Below, piece by piece: positions 1 to 7,089 of a DNA stretch of 11,957 bases. Position numbers and translations under genes: made by a program. Position 1 is the first letter of the stretch; each line of letters opens with the position of its first letter. The DNA lies in assembly GCA_012515365.1 (NCBI GenBank), contig JAAYYM010000426.1, forward strand, positions 1 through 11,957, read 5' to 3'. This stretch comes from Clostridia bacterium (GTDB lineage: Bacteria > Bacillota_A > Clostridia > Lachnospirales > Lachnospiraceae). The notes under the pieces were generated by a model. That model ran no database searches and had not been told where the DNA came from. It saw only the letters and a list, made by a program, of their open reading frames with translations.

Positions 1-1
1 T

Positions 2-601
2 AAGCAGGAGAATTTGACGCAGATTGGCATTTGCCGAAAAGCCACGGGTAAGGGATTTCCGGCTCCATTGACGCGTTATACTGCAATTGTAAGTGATTTG
101 GAAGCAGTTGATATAGGTATTCCTTGCTTTGGATTTGATGAATTAGAGGAATTGACGGAGTTTATAGTGAATCATATGGATGAGTTTACGCATTTTAAAA
201 TACAGGGTCAGGTAAAAAGGGAATCACCCTCTATGGATGCGTGGTTAAAAGAAGCTAAGAATGATGCGAGTGCAGCTAAGATCGGAATGTATCTGACACA
301 TAATGGGATCGTGCGTGAGACGGCAAGAGCTGTCGTGCGTAGGGGAGAACAAAATGTGAAGCCTGTGACTGGGATGTTGTTTTCTTATGACGAAGAGAAA
401 GTAGAGGCAGCTATTTCAAAGGCACGTGATCTTACCGGTATCTACTATGTTCGCGTATGGCTGAATGAAGGGAGACTGTCTGTAGGTGATGATATCATGT
501 ATGTCTTGATTGGTGGCGATATTCGTCCTCATGTCGTGGATGCATTGCAGTTTTTAGTAAATGAAATAAAAACAAAGTGTGTGTCTGAGACAGAAATATA
601 A
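2..601 (+). CDS. MobB C-terminus fused to MoaE-like molybdopterin synthase large subunit (5' partial)
   Basis: The frame is open to the left edge, so the gene begins outside the window; a TTG at 14 is only an internal candidate start. The first ~55 residues after that TTG (IGICRKA, VSDLEA, CFGFDELEELTEFI) resemble the C-terminal end of MobB, the GTP-binding protein of molybdopterin-guanine dinucleotide synthesis. Residues ~73-191 resemble MoaE, the large subunit of molybdopterin synthase, which adds sulfur to precursor Z: GMYLTHNGIVR, then VTGMLFSYD, VGDDIMYVLIGGDIRP and LVNEIKTKC. A lysine sits in NEIKTK near the place of the E. coli catalytic Lys119, but the usual C-terminal PFWKRE segment with the second lysine (Lys126) is replaced by CVSETEI. 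It is therefore a divergent MoaE. Fusion to MobB links two steps of cofactor synthesis in the cytoplasm. The family call is from remembered motifs; the MobB part is less certain than the MoaE part. Confidence 0.78.
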   Translation, partial: KQENLTQIGICRKATGKGFPAPLTRYTAIVSDLEAVDIGIPCFGFDELEELTEFIVNHMDEFTHFKIQGQVKRESPSMDAWLKEAKNDASAAKIGMYLTHNGIVRETARAVVRRGEQNVKPVTGMLFSYDEEKVEAAISKARDLTGIYYVRVWLNEGRLSVGDDIMYVLIGGDIRPHVVDALQFLVNEIKTKCVSETEI

Positions 602-623
602 TCAAGAGATGAAAACATTATAG

Positions 624-652
624 CTGACAAATATGGCTATCTACGATATAAT
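624..652 (+). promoter_or_regulatory. SigA-type promoter for the phosphodiesterase-queH-argS operon
   Basis: CTGACA (624-629), a 17-base spacer and a perfect TATAAT (647-652). It lies 50 bases before the ATG at 702 and just after the end of the MoaE-like gene, so it probably starts a new transcript. No terminator is visible between 601 and 624. Confidence 0.75.
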
Positions 653-701
653 AGACCTGCAAAAGGATTGCGCATTATTTGAGAAAAAGAGAAAAAAGTG
701 A

Positions 702-2939
702 ATGAAAAAACGTATTGATTCTGAATTTATTAAATTATTATTTTTGACAGCCTTACTTGTAGGGATCTGTTTGTCCATTTGTGTATCGCATGTGTTCGGA
801 CTTAAGGACACATATCGTAAAAATATTCTTGATAAAATCAATGCACAGACTCGTATGGGAAGTCAGATTCTTTGTAAGGAATTCGAGAAAAGCGTTGAAA
901 TCGTGACAGCGCAGGCGACAAAGCTCGAGCATAAAGGCGGGCTGTCTCAGAAGGTGATCAAGGACGCATTAGAGGAATGTCAGAATCAGAATCGTTTTCA
1001 AAACGTATATTATGTAAACTCCATAGGAACGGTCTATCGGGCTGACGGAACCTATTTTCAGATTGGTGTAGATCATATGGAGGCCTTGGGTACGCTCACG
1101 CAGACACCACAGATCTATTTAGAGACATCATATGCGAATGATATTGATAAAAGGTTTGCAGCAGTTGCACCGGTAAGTCCAAGTGGCAATTTGCGAGGTT
1201 ATTTTGTTGGTGTTGACCGTGCAGACAGTGTGATCCAAAATGTTTCGATGGATGATCTGGAAGGTGTTGTACATGCCTATATTACCTATTATGACGGAAC
1301 TGTCATTGCAGCTAATAATTATGAACAATTAGGCAAAGATACGAACAATTTTTTTGACCATTTAGTGGAAAAGAGTAGAGATCCGGGGCATACAGAGGCA
1401 GTCATTAATGATCTTTATACGCAGCTTTTACAAAATCAGGGCGGGATCTGTATGGTTCCATTACAGAATCAATCCATATATATCACTTATGAACCGATTG
1501 AGTGTGCTGACCGCTGGAATCTGATCTGTTGTATTGATGAGAGAGATATTCAATTGATGCTTCGTCCGGTCATACGCAAGGCTTCTCTGACGTGTATTCT
1601 GATTATCCTGATTTTATTGCTGCTAGTAGCTGTGGTATGGTGGCAGGTCGGTGGTGACCAGAAAAAGATCAAAAATCTGGCGTATTGTGATAATCTGACC
1701 GGTGCCAGCAATATCAATTATTTTCTAATGCGTGCCAAAGAACTGTTGCATGAGAATGCAATGCATGATTATGAAATTATATGTTTTGATATTATGAATT
1801 TTAGATATATCAATGAATCATACGGACATGAAAAAGCAGATCAGATCCTGATTGCGCTTGTGAAAGCACTTAAGGAGAGCTTTAGCTACAATGAGACCTT
1901 TGCGAGAGTAAATGCGGATAAATTTGTGTGTCTGGCAATAGCGGATGGAAGAGATCGTTCTCGAAAGAAATTTGTAGAGGAGCGGGTGAATCGCTTTAAC
2001 AGTCAGATCATGGTGAATTATCCGATTCACATCAAGAGTGGTATTTACCGGGTGACCAATTACAGGGAAAGTATCCCCGAGATGATCGATAAAGCTGATC
2101 TTGCACGAAAATCAGTTTCAGGAGAAAAGGTGCGCGTTGCGTATTATGAGGAGTCATTGATGGCTTCTATCAGAAAACGCGAGTATATAGAATCAAAAAT
2201 GAAAGAAGCTTTAGGAAATGGCGAATTCAAACCTTATTTTCAGGCTAAATGGGATATGAAGAATAACTGCATTTATGGAGCAGAGGCTTTGGTTCGCTGG
2301 ATCAGGCAGGATGGCAGCATTATTTATCCAAATGAATTTATTCCTATTTTTGAAAAGAACGGATTCATAGAAAAACTGGATTATTACATGTTAGAATGTG
2401 TATTTTCACACATCAGAAGGATGCTTAAGGAGGGTAAGCATGTTTACCCGGTATCAGTTAATCAGTCCAGATATCTACTGCATAATAAACAATACGTGGA
2501 TAACATCAGAAAGATGATCGAGAAATATGATATTCCGACAGAAACTTTTGAGTTAGAGCTTACGGAAACGGTATTTTTCCTCGAGAAGGACTTGATGATT
2601 GAGACGATGAAACGTCTGCATGAGATGAATGTCCGTTTATCCATTGATGATTTTGGATCAGGCTTTTCTTCTTTAAATATTTTAAAAGATATCCAATTTG
2701 ATGCACTCAAGATCGATCGAGAATTTTTAGATGAAACAGCAACGTCAAAAACCAGTGAAATGATCCTAAAGAAGATTATCGAAATGGCAGATGCACTGCA
2801 TGTGGAAGTGATCTGTGAGGGTGTGGAAAATGAAAAACAGGCACAGATGCTTATGAAGATCGGCTGTCAGATTGTACAGGGATACTATTATGCGAAACCG
2901 ATATCACTTTCAGAATATGAAAATCGGTATTATCAATAA
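702..2939 (+). CDS. Membrane-anchored c-di-GMP phosphodiesterase (degenerate GGDEF + EAL)
   Basis: The 745-residue protein has a transmembrane segment at ~11-33, an extracytoplasmic sensor region at ~34-293 (probably Cache-like, by size and topology only), a second membrane segment at ~294-316, a GGDEF domain at ~322-485 and an EAL domain at ~494-742. The GGDEF signature is NADKF (404-408), so cyclase activity is very unlikely, although LTGASN and the DxxNFxxIN and YGH elements remain. The EAL domain keeps the catalytic set: EALVRW (528-533), N587, E619 in ELTET, D649/D650 in DDFGSG, K670, E706/E709 in EGVE and Q726. The likely role is hydrolysis of c-di-GMP to pGpG under control of an outside signal, with the GGDEF domain regulatory. 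A TGA lies in frame immediately before the ATG, which fixes the start; the ribosome binding site is weak. queH follows within 15 bases. Confidence 0.95.
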   Translation: MKKRIDSEFIKLLFLTALLVGICLSICVSHVFGLKDTYRKNILDKINAQTRMGSQILCKEFEKSVEIVTAQATKLEHKGGLSQKVIKDALEECQNQNRFQNVYYVNSIGTVYRADGTYFQIGVDHMEALGTLTQTPQIYLETSYANDIDKRFAAVAPVSPSGNLRGYFVGVDRADSVIQNVSMDDLEGVVHAYITYYDGTVIAANNYEQLGKDTNNFFDHLVEKSRDPGHTEAVINDLYTQLLQNQGGICMVPLQNQSIYITYEPIECADRWNLICCIDERDIQLMLRPVIRKASLTCILIILILLLLVAVVWWQVGGDQKKIKNLAYCDNLTGASNINYFLMRAKELLHENAMHDYEIICFDIMNFRYINESYGHEKADQILIALVKALKESFSYNETFARVNADKFVCLAIADGRDRSRKKFVEERVNRFNSQIMVNYPIHIKSGIYRVTNYRESIPEMIDKADLARKSVSGEKVRVAYYEESLMASIRKREYIESKMKEALGNGEFKPYFQAKWDMKNNCIYGAEALVRWIRQDGSIIYPNEFIPIFEKNGFIEKLDYYMLECVFSHIRRMLKEGKHVYPVSVNQSRYLLHNKQYVDNIRKMIEKYDIPTETFELELTETVFFLEKDLMIETMKRLHEMNVRLSIDDFGSGFSSLNILKDIQFDALKIDREFLDETATSKTSEMILKKIIEMADALHVEVICEGVENEKQAQMLMKIGCQIVQGYYYAKPISLSEYENRYYQ

Positions 2940-2953
2940 ATGAGGTGTTTGAT

Positions 2954-3607
2954 TTGATTAGAAATTACCAAAAGGAACTTGATGCGTTGATTGAAGAAAA
3001 GGTGAAGAATCAGATTCGACCGACGCTCCTTTTACATAGCTGCTGCGCTCCCTGCAGCAGCTATGTTCTTTCCTATCTGCAGGAGTATTTTGAGATTACC
3101 TTGTTCTATTATAATCCCAATATTTCTCCGATCGAGGAGTATCACAAAAGGGTTGAGGAACAAAAGCGTTTGCTTGAGGAATTTAAACAGAACGGAATTA
3201 CCGGTCAGATTTCTTTTCTGGAGGGAGCTTATGAACCGCACCGTTTCAAGGAATTGTCGAAAAATCTGGAAGCATTGCCGGAGGGTGGAGAGAGATGTTT
3301 TAAATGCTATGCCCTAAGATTGAATGAGACGGCAAAGCAGGCAGCAAAGGGTGGATTTGATTATTTTACAACGACACTTTCTATCAGTCCGCATAAAAAT
3401 GCAGTAAAGTTGAATGAAATTGGTGAGGCGGCAGGAGTTGTTTATGGAATTCCTTATCTGGTTTCAGATTTTAAGAAGAAAAGTGGATATCAGCAGTCGA
3501 TTCTATTTTCAAAAGAGTATGGTCTATACAGACAAGACTACTGCGGATGCGAATATTCTAAAAAAAATAGGGCAGATACTTGCCATGAAAGTATGAAATT
3601 GGTATGA
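2954..3607 (+). CDS. queH: Epoxyqueuosine reductase QueH
   Basis: QueH is the non-B12 enzyme that reduces epoxyqueuosine to queuosine in tRNA, the last step of Q biosynthesis. Seen in order: LLHSCCAPCSSY with the paired cysteines (C30, C31), YYNPNI, RCFKCYALRL (C115, C118), TTTLSISPHKN, DFKKKSGY and YRQDYCGCEYSKK (C197, C199). The first four cysteines match the iron-sulfur ligands of the family and the last pair its redox disulfide. The TTG at 2954 is chosen as start because GAGGTG (2942-2947) lies six bases upstream; a GTG at 2945 would add three residues but has no good binding site. The product is 217 residues, normal for the family. It follows the phosphodiesterase closely and is followed by argS after a short gap, so it is probably cotranscribed. 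An internal 13-bp inverted repeat covers the CC motif codons. Confidence 0.95.
   Translation: MIRNYQKELDALIEEKVKNQIRPTLLLHSCCAPCSSYVLSYLQEYFEITLFYYNPNISPIEEYHKRVEEQKRLLEEFKQNGITGQISFLEGAYEPHRFKELSKNLEALPEGGERCFKCYALRLNETAKQAAKGGFDYFTTTLSISPHKNAVKLNEIGEAAGVVYGIPYLVSDFKKKSGYQQSILFSKEYGLYRQDYCGCEYSKKNRADTCHESMKLV
3034..3066 (+). repeat. Perfect 13-bp inverted repeat inside queH
   Basis: ACATAGCTGCTGC (3034-3046) and GCAGCAGCTATGT (3054-3066) are exact reverse complements around a 7-base loop, GCTCCCT. The hairpin lies ~80 bases after the queH start, over the codons of the essential HSCCAPCSSY motif, and has no T-tract. Confidence 0.85.
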
Positions 3608-3634
3608 TTGAACAATATGACAGGAGGAATGATC

Positions 3635-5401
3635 ATGAAGACTTTATTAGATCTGATTTCAAAGGAGCTTATGGATGCCTTTGAAGCAGCGGGATATGAC
3701 CGTAAATATGGAACAGCTACTTTGTCCAATCGCCCTGATTTATGTGAATATCAGTGCAATGGTGCAATGGCAGCTGTAAAGGTATATAAAAAGGCGCCGA
3801 TTATGATTGCCGGTGAAATTAAGGAAAAATTAATCGGAAATCCTGTGTTTTCACAGGTAGATGCAGTAGCACCGGGATTTTTAAATTTAAAATTATCTGA
3901 GGTTTATTTAAAGGATTATCTGACCTCTATGTGTCAGTCTGAAAAATTTGGCATTGAGGCACCCCAAAAGCCAATGACTGTTGTAGTCGATTATGGCGGA
4001 CCTAATGTAGCAAAACCGCTTCATGTAGGGCATTTGCGCTCTGCTATTATAGGTGAGAGTGTAAAACGCATCGGTGCTTATCTGGGACACAACATGATCG
4101 GTGATATTCATTTAGGAGACTGGGGTCTGCAGATGGGACTGATCATTACAGAGCTTAAGAAGCGTCAGCCAGAGCTGCCTTACTTTGACGAATCATTTAC
4201 CGGAGAATATCCGAAGGAGGCTCCGTTTACTATTAGTGAGCTGGAGGAAATCTATCCGACTGCCAGTGCCAAATCAAAGGAAGATGAAGCATATAAAGAA
4301 GAAGCAATGCAGGCTACGTTTCTTTTACAGAGCAAGAACCGCGGATATACAGCCATTTGGAATCATATCATGCAGGTGTCAGTTGCCGATTTGAAGAAAA
4401 ACTATGCCAATCTGAATGTTTCATTTGAATTATGGAAGGGCGAATCTGATGCACAACAGTATATTCCGGATATGGTGGAGAATTTAAAGAAGCAGGGATA
4501 TGCGTATGAGAGTGAGGGTGCATTGGTCGTAGATGTGCTTGAGGAGCAGGATACGAAGGAAATTCCTCCTTGCATGATCCTTAAATCAGATGGTGCTTCC
4601 CTTTATACAACTACAGACCTTGCTACATTGGTACAAAGAACACAGGATCTTCATCCGGATGAGGTCATCTATGTCGTAGATAAACGTCAGGAGCTTCATT
4701 TTATTCAGGTATTCCGTTGTGCAAAGAAGACAGGCATTGTAGAGGAAGATACTTCTCTTAAATTCCTGGGCTTTGGAACAATGAATGGAAAGGACGGAAA
4801 GCCATTTAAGACACGTGAGGGTGGTGTCATGAGGCTTGAGAATCTTTTAAACGATATTAACGAAGAAATGTATAAAAAGATCTCAGAAAATCATGCTGTT
4901 GAGGAAAAAGAAGCGCGTGAGACTGCAAAGATTGTTGCACTGTCAGCAGTTAAATATGGAGATTTGTCGAATCAGGCATCAAAAGATTATGTATTTGACA
5001 TTGACCGCTTTACTTCATTTGAAGGAAATACAGGTCCGTATATTTTATATACAATTGTGCGTATTAAATCCATTTTATCTAAATATGCGGAGAGCGGTGA
5101 AGATATTAATGAGCTGGCACTTAAGGAAGCTGTTAATGAATCTGAAAAGGCGTTGATGCTGGAGCTTACAAAATTCAGTTCTGTGATTATAAATGCATAT
5201 AAAGACACGGCACCGCATAAGATCTGTGCATTTATTTATGATCTGGCAAATGCGTTTAATCATTTTTATCATGAGACTAAAATTTTAACGGAAGAGAATG
5301 AGGAGCAGAAGAAGGCATGGATTGCATTGCTCCGGATGACAAGAGATGTGCTTGAGACTTGCATTGAATTGCTTGGGTTTGGGGCACCAGAGAGGATGTA
5401 A
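3635..5401 (+). CDS. argS: Arginyl-tRNA synthetase
   Basis: This class I synthetase charges tRNA-Arg with arginine. The sequence shows an N-terminal Arg-tRNA synthetase domain, the HIGH-type motif in GPNVAKPLHVGHLRS (HVGH at ~130-133), the following HLGDWGLQMG block, LYTTTDLAT, the KMSKS-region equivalent in GTMNGKDGKPFKTREGG (~382-397) and a C-terminal all-helical DALR anticodon-binding domain (~466-588, with GPYILYTIVRIKSIL). The ATG at 3635 is chosen because AGGAGG (3622-3627) sits seven bases upstream; longer forms from 3608 or 3629 would put this site inside the gene. The product is 588 residues, usual for ArgS. Only 27 bases separate it from queH and no T-box leader is present, so expression probably depends on the upstream promoter. 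A terminator-like element follows at once. Confidence 0.97.
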   Translation: MKTLLDLISKELMDAFEAAGYDRKYGTATLSNRPDLCEYQCNGAMAAVKVYKKAPIMIAGEIKEKLIGNPVFSQVDAVAPGFLNLKLSEVYLKDYLTSMCQSEKFGIEAPQKPMTVVVDYGGPNVAKPLHVGHLRSAIIGESVKRIGAYLGHNMIGDIHLGDWGLQMGLIITELKKRQPELPYFDESFTGEYPKEAPFTISELEEIYPTASAKSKEDEAYKEEAMQATFLLQSKNRGYTAIWNHIMQVSVADLKKNYANLNVSFELWKGESDAQQYIPDMVENLKKQGYAYESEGALVVDVLEEQDTKEIPPCMILKSDGASLYTTTDLATLVQRTQDLHPDEVIYVVDKRQELHFIQVFRCAKKTGIVEEDTSLKFLGFGTMNGKDGKPFKTREGGVMRLENLLNDINEEMYKKISENHAVEEKEARETAKIVALSAVKYGDLSNQASKDYVFDIDRFTSFEGNTGPYILYTIVRIKSILSKYAESGEDINELALKEAVNESEKALMLELTKFSSVIINAYKDTAPHKICAFIYDLANAFNHFYHETKILTEENEEQKKAWIALLRMTRDVLETCIELLGFGAPERM

Positions 5402-5404
5402 GAG

Positions 5405-5483
5405 AAAAAGCGAGGGGTGTTAACGAACGGGCGTAAATGCACACAAAACGCTCGTCGAAGGCGTTTGGACTCCTTGCTTTTTT
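5405..5483. terminator. Bidirectional terminator-like element after argS
   Basis: AAAAAGCGAGG (5405-5415) pairs with CCTTGCTTTTT (5472-5482), 11 pairs with one G-T, and is followed by more T on the + strand. Read on the - strand the same stem ends in CTCGCTTTTT. The long loop holds a second hairpin, AAACGC (5446-5451) with GCGTTT (5461-5466). It fits a shared terminator for argS and the converging DUF4397 gene. Confidence 0.6.
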
Positions 5484-5495
5484 GTGTGTATTTAC
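5433..5495. repeat. Second long inverted repeat crossing the terminator stem
   Basis: GTAAATGCACACAAAA (5433-5448) pairs with TTTTGTGTGTATTTAC (5480-5495), 16 pairs with one G-T. It overlaps the terminator stem at 5480-5482 and crosses it in topology, so the two are alternative folds or form a pseudoknot. Confidence 0.7.
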
Positions 5496-5526
5496 TTGGG
5501 TTGGCTGGCAGTGTGAGGCATGGTTG

Positions 5527-5560
5527 AGAGAGCCGGAATACGAGGGTATTCCGGCTCTCT
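5527..5560 (-). terminator. Perfect 15-bp hairpin just after the DUF4397 gene stop
   Basis: AGAGAGCCGGAATAC (5527-5541) and GTATTCCGGCTCTCT (5546-5560) pair perfectly around a 4-base loop, GAGG (+ strand). It begins five bases past the stop of the minus-strand gene. No T-tract follows on either strand, so it may act as an mRNA 3' stabiliser or a weak terminator, with the T-rich element further on doing the termination. Confidence 0.55.
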
Positions 5561-5564
5561 GGGT

Positions 5565-6830
5565 TTATGGGGTGTAGGATTCGGTGAAGAGAAATTTCAT
5601 GCCTCCGCTTGTGTATGGGCTTCCTAGGATGTAGGAGGTGTAGACTTTGTTGCTTGAGATTTCGACTTCTGTAGATAGAAGTAGGTTTGCGGTGCAGGTA
5701 CTGGATGTATTTCCAACAACGATAGGAATGATGCTGATTGTAGCGCGTGGCTGAATGGAAGATCCACAGGAACTTTCGTAAACGATGACTCGATAACGTC
5801 CTGGTGTGAATTGCCTGAAATTGCTTACGCCCAAATAGGAAAGATCTCTTGCAATGATTCTACCATCTGCGAGTGCAACATTGACTGCTCCGGTATCAAT
5901 CGATAGATTGACAGCACGTAAACATGAATTATAGAAGGCTTTTGCGCAAGAAGTATCTTCTATTTTGTATAGTGCGGAGGAGAATCCTGAAGAGGAAACT
6001 AATCCGTTCATACTAGGCACGAGGGCAACTGTATAGGCGGTTCCATTATTGAAGCTGAGAGTTTCCTGCGCAACATACTGTGCGATATTGTTTGCAGAGA
6101 CAATGGTGATCAGAATAGAGCCGGGGGTTGTTGTACTGTAAGCAGTGACAGCACCATACGTCAAACCACGTGCAATGATATTACCATTAATTAAAACATT
6201 AACAGCTCCTACTTTTTCGTTTGCATGCAATACTCTGACATATGTGTAACGTTCAACAGAAATATTTGGATAGATCGGTATCTGTGGATTGTAGACAGGC
6301 GATTCAGGATAAGAAGGAAGTGTCATAGGGATATCGCTGCCTATAGTTTGATCCTGAGTAGGGTCGTAGACCGGTGTATCCGGATAGGATGGAAGCGTCA
6401 TGGGGATATCGCTGCCTATAGTCTGATCTTGAGTAGGATCATAGACCGGTGTATCCGGATAGGACGGTAATGTCATAGGAATATCCCTGTTTTGACTGGT
6501 GGAGTCAGTAGGGGTATTGTTTGTTGTTGAATTTGTTGGGCTTAGTATTTCATTATTTGTAGAAGAATTCATGTTACTTGAATTTGCGCTGTTGGCTCCT
6601 GTACCATTTGAGTTTGTGCCGTTGGAATTCATGCCATTTGAGCTCATGCCGTTGGCTCCCATGCCATTTGAATTTGTGCCATTGAATCCCATGGCATTTG
6701 CCCCCATGTTATTAGAATTCATGTTATTGTTACTGCTCGTACTGTCATGATCTACAGATGCAGCAGGATTTGCTGTAGTCTGTCTGGCGGGTGTGTTTGC
6801 TGCAAAATCATAATTCATATATTTATACAT
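5565..6830 (-). CDS. Repeat-rich DUF4397 protein, possibly spore-surface
   Basis: The 421-residue protein has no signal peptide or membrane segment. Residues ~34-90 are low complexity, built from Asn, Gly, Ser, Met and Thr in short units such as NGMGAN and NGTNSN. Residues 116-180 hold 2.6 copies of a 25-residue repeat beginning DIPMTLPSYPDTPVYDP. Two DUF4397-like beta domains follow, at ~197-275 (YVRVLHANEKVGAVNVLINGN) and ~303-388 (LRAVNLSIDTGAVNVALADG). Both show the family pattern of xVRxxHxxxxxGAVNVxxxG and GLTYG/DLSYLG. The ATG at 6830 has GAGGG 13 bases upstream, a long spacing. The molecular function of DUF4397 is not established. Lack of an export signal, the Asn-rich head and a possible SigK-type promoter suggest a sporulation coat or exosporium protein; this is inference. 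A cytoplasmic or otherwise exported surface protein remains possible. Confidence 0.85.
   Translation of the reverse strand: MYKYMNYDFAANTPARQTTANPAASVDHDSTSSNNNMNSNNMGANAMGFNGTNSNGMGANGMSSNGMNSNGTNSNGTGANSANSSNMNSSTNNEILSPTNSTTNNTPTDSTSQNRDIPMTLPSYPDTPVYDPTQDQTIGSDIPMTLPSYPDTPVYDPTQDQTIGSDIPMTLPSYPESPVYNPQIPIYPNISVERYTYVRVLHANEKVGAVNVLINGNIIARGLTYGAVTAYSTTTPGSILITIVSANNIAQYVAQETLSFNNGTAYTVALVPSMNGLVSSSGFSSALYKIEDTSCAKAFYNSCLRAVNLSIDTGAVNVALADGRIIARDLSYLGVSNFRQFTPGRYRVIVYESSCGSSIQPRATISIIPIVVGNTSSTCTANLLLSTEVEISSNKVYTSYILGSPYTSGGMKFLFTESYTP
6291..6485 (-). repeat. 75-bp coding tandem repeat, 2.6 copies
   Basis: Units at 6411-6485 and 6336-6410 are near-identical and encode the same 25 residues; a third, partial and diverged unit lies at 6291-6335. 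Units stay in frame inside the DUF4397 gene. Near-identity at DNA level suggests recent duplication and possible length variation between strains. Confidence 0.9.
6561..6731 (-). repeat. Short in-frame Asn/Gly/Ser/Met repeat tract
   Basis: Imperfect units of 12-18 bases (on the + strand, variants of GCCATTTGAATTTGTGCC) encode NSNGMGAN-like and NSNGTNSN-like residues. It is the low-complexity head of the DUF4397 protein and also creates long antisense open frames that are not genes. Confidence 0.8.
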
Positions 6831-6871
6831 ATCGAATTTATTTCCCTCACCTAATTTGATTAATTATAAAT

Positions 6872-6901
6872 TAATATATGAATTTAAAATCATTTTGTCA
6901 C
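6872..6901 (-). promoter_or_regulatory. Promoter of the DUF4397 gene (SigA or SigK/SigE type)
   Basis: On the minus strand GTGACA (6901-6896), 17 bases, then TATATT (6878-6873). The same place also reads AC, 16 bases, CATATATTA (6880-6872), an exact match to the Bacillus SigK-type -10 CATAnnnTA. Sequence alone cannot decide which sigma factor is used. Confidence 0.5.
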
Positions 6902-6923
6902 AATAAATGGAATATAGTATAAT
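6895..6923 (+). promoter_or_regulatory. SigA-type promoter of the MBL-fold gene
   Basis: TTGTCA (6895-6900), a 17-base spacer and a perfect TATAAT (6918-6923). Its -35 box lies on the -35 box of the divergent minus-strand promoter. Transcription from here gives a leader of ~160 bases before the ATG at 7090. Confidence 0.7.
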
Positions 6924-6963
6924 TAAAAAAGATAGAATATTAAAATGATTTGAACAAATAAGC

Positions 6964-7069
6964 ATCAATGGATGGCAACTGAGCCTCTTTTCTGAAGAAA
7001 TAATTTTGCGAATGAAAATTGACAGAGGCAAAAAATGTTGGAATTCAAGCATGATGCATAAACATTGAT
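6964..7069 (+). other. Possible structured 5' leader of the MBL-fold gene
   Basis: ATCAATG (6964-6970) can pair with CATTGAT (7063-7069), just before the ribosome binding site. Inside, GCCTCT (6983-6988) pairs with AGAGGC (7024-7029) and encloses two small hairpins: TTTC/GAAA (6989-7000) and AATTTT/AAAATT (7002-7020). Together they would form a three-way junction. I do not recognise a known riboswitch class, and several stems are short and AT-rich. Confidence 0.3.
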
Positions 7070-7089
7070 TGTGGAGGGAGGGATTTTTT

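Noticed and set aside
601..701. c-di-GMP riboswitch before the phosphodiesterase, or a T-box before argS
   Set aside because: The transcribed leader before 702 is only ~45 bases and lacks the conserved GEMM bases; argS is 27 bases from queH, too short for a T-box.
3608..3634. Earlier argS starts at 3608 (TTG), 3617 and 3629 (ATG)
   Set aside because: The AGGAGG at 3622-3627 lies within or too close to these starts; it suits the ATG at 3635.
6225..6750. Plus-strand open frames (81 and 83 codons) antisense to the DUF4397 gene
   Set aside because: They arise from the in-frame repeats of the minus-strand gene and translate to low-complexity mirror sequences; no ribosome binding site or family pattern.
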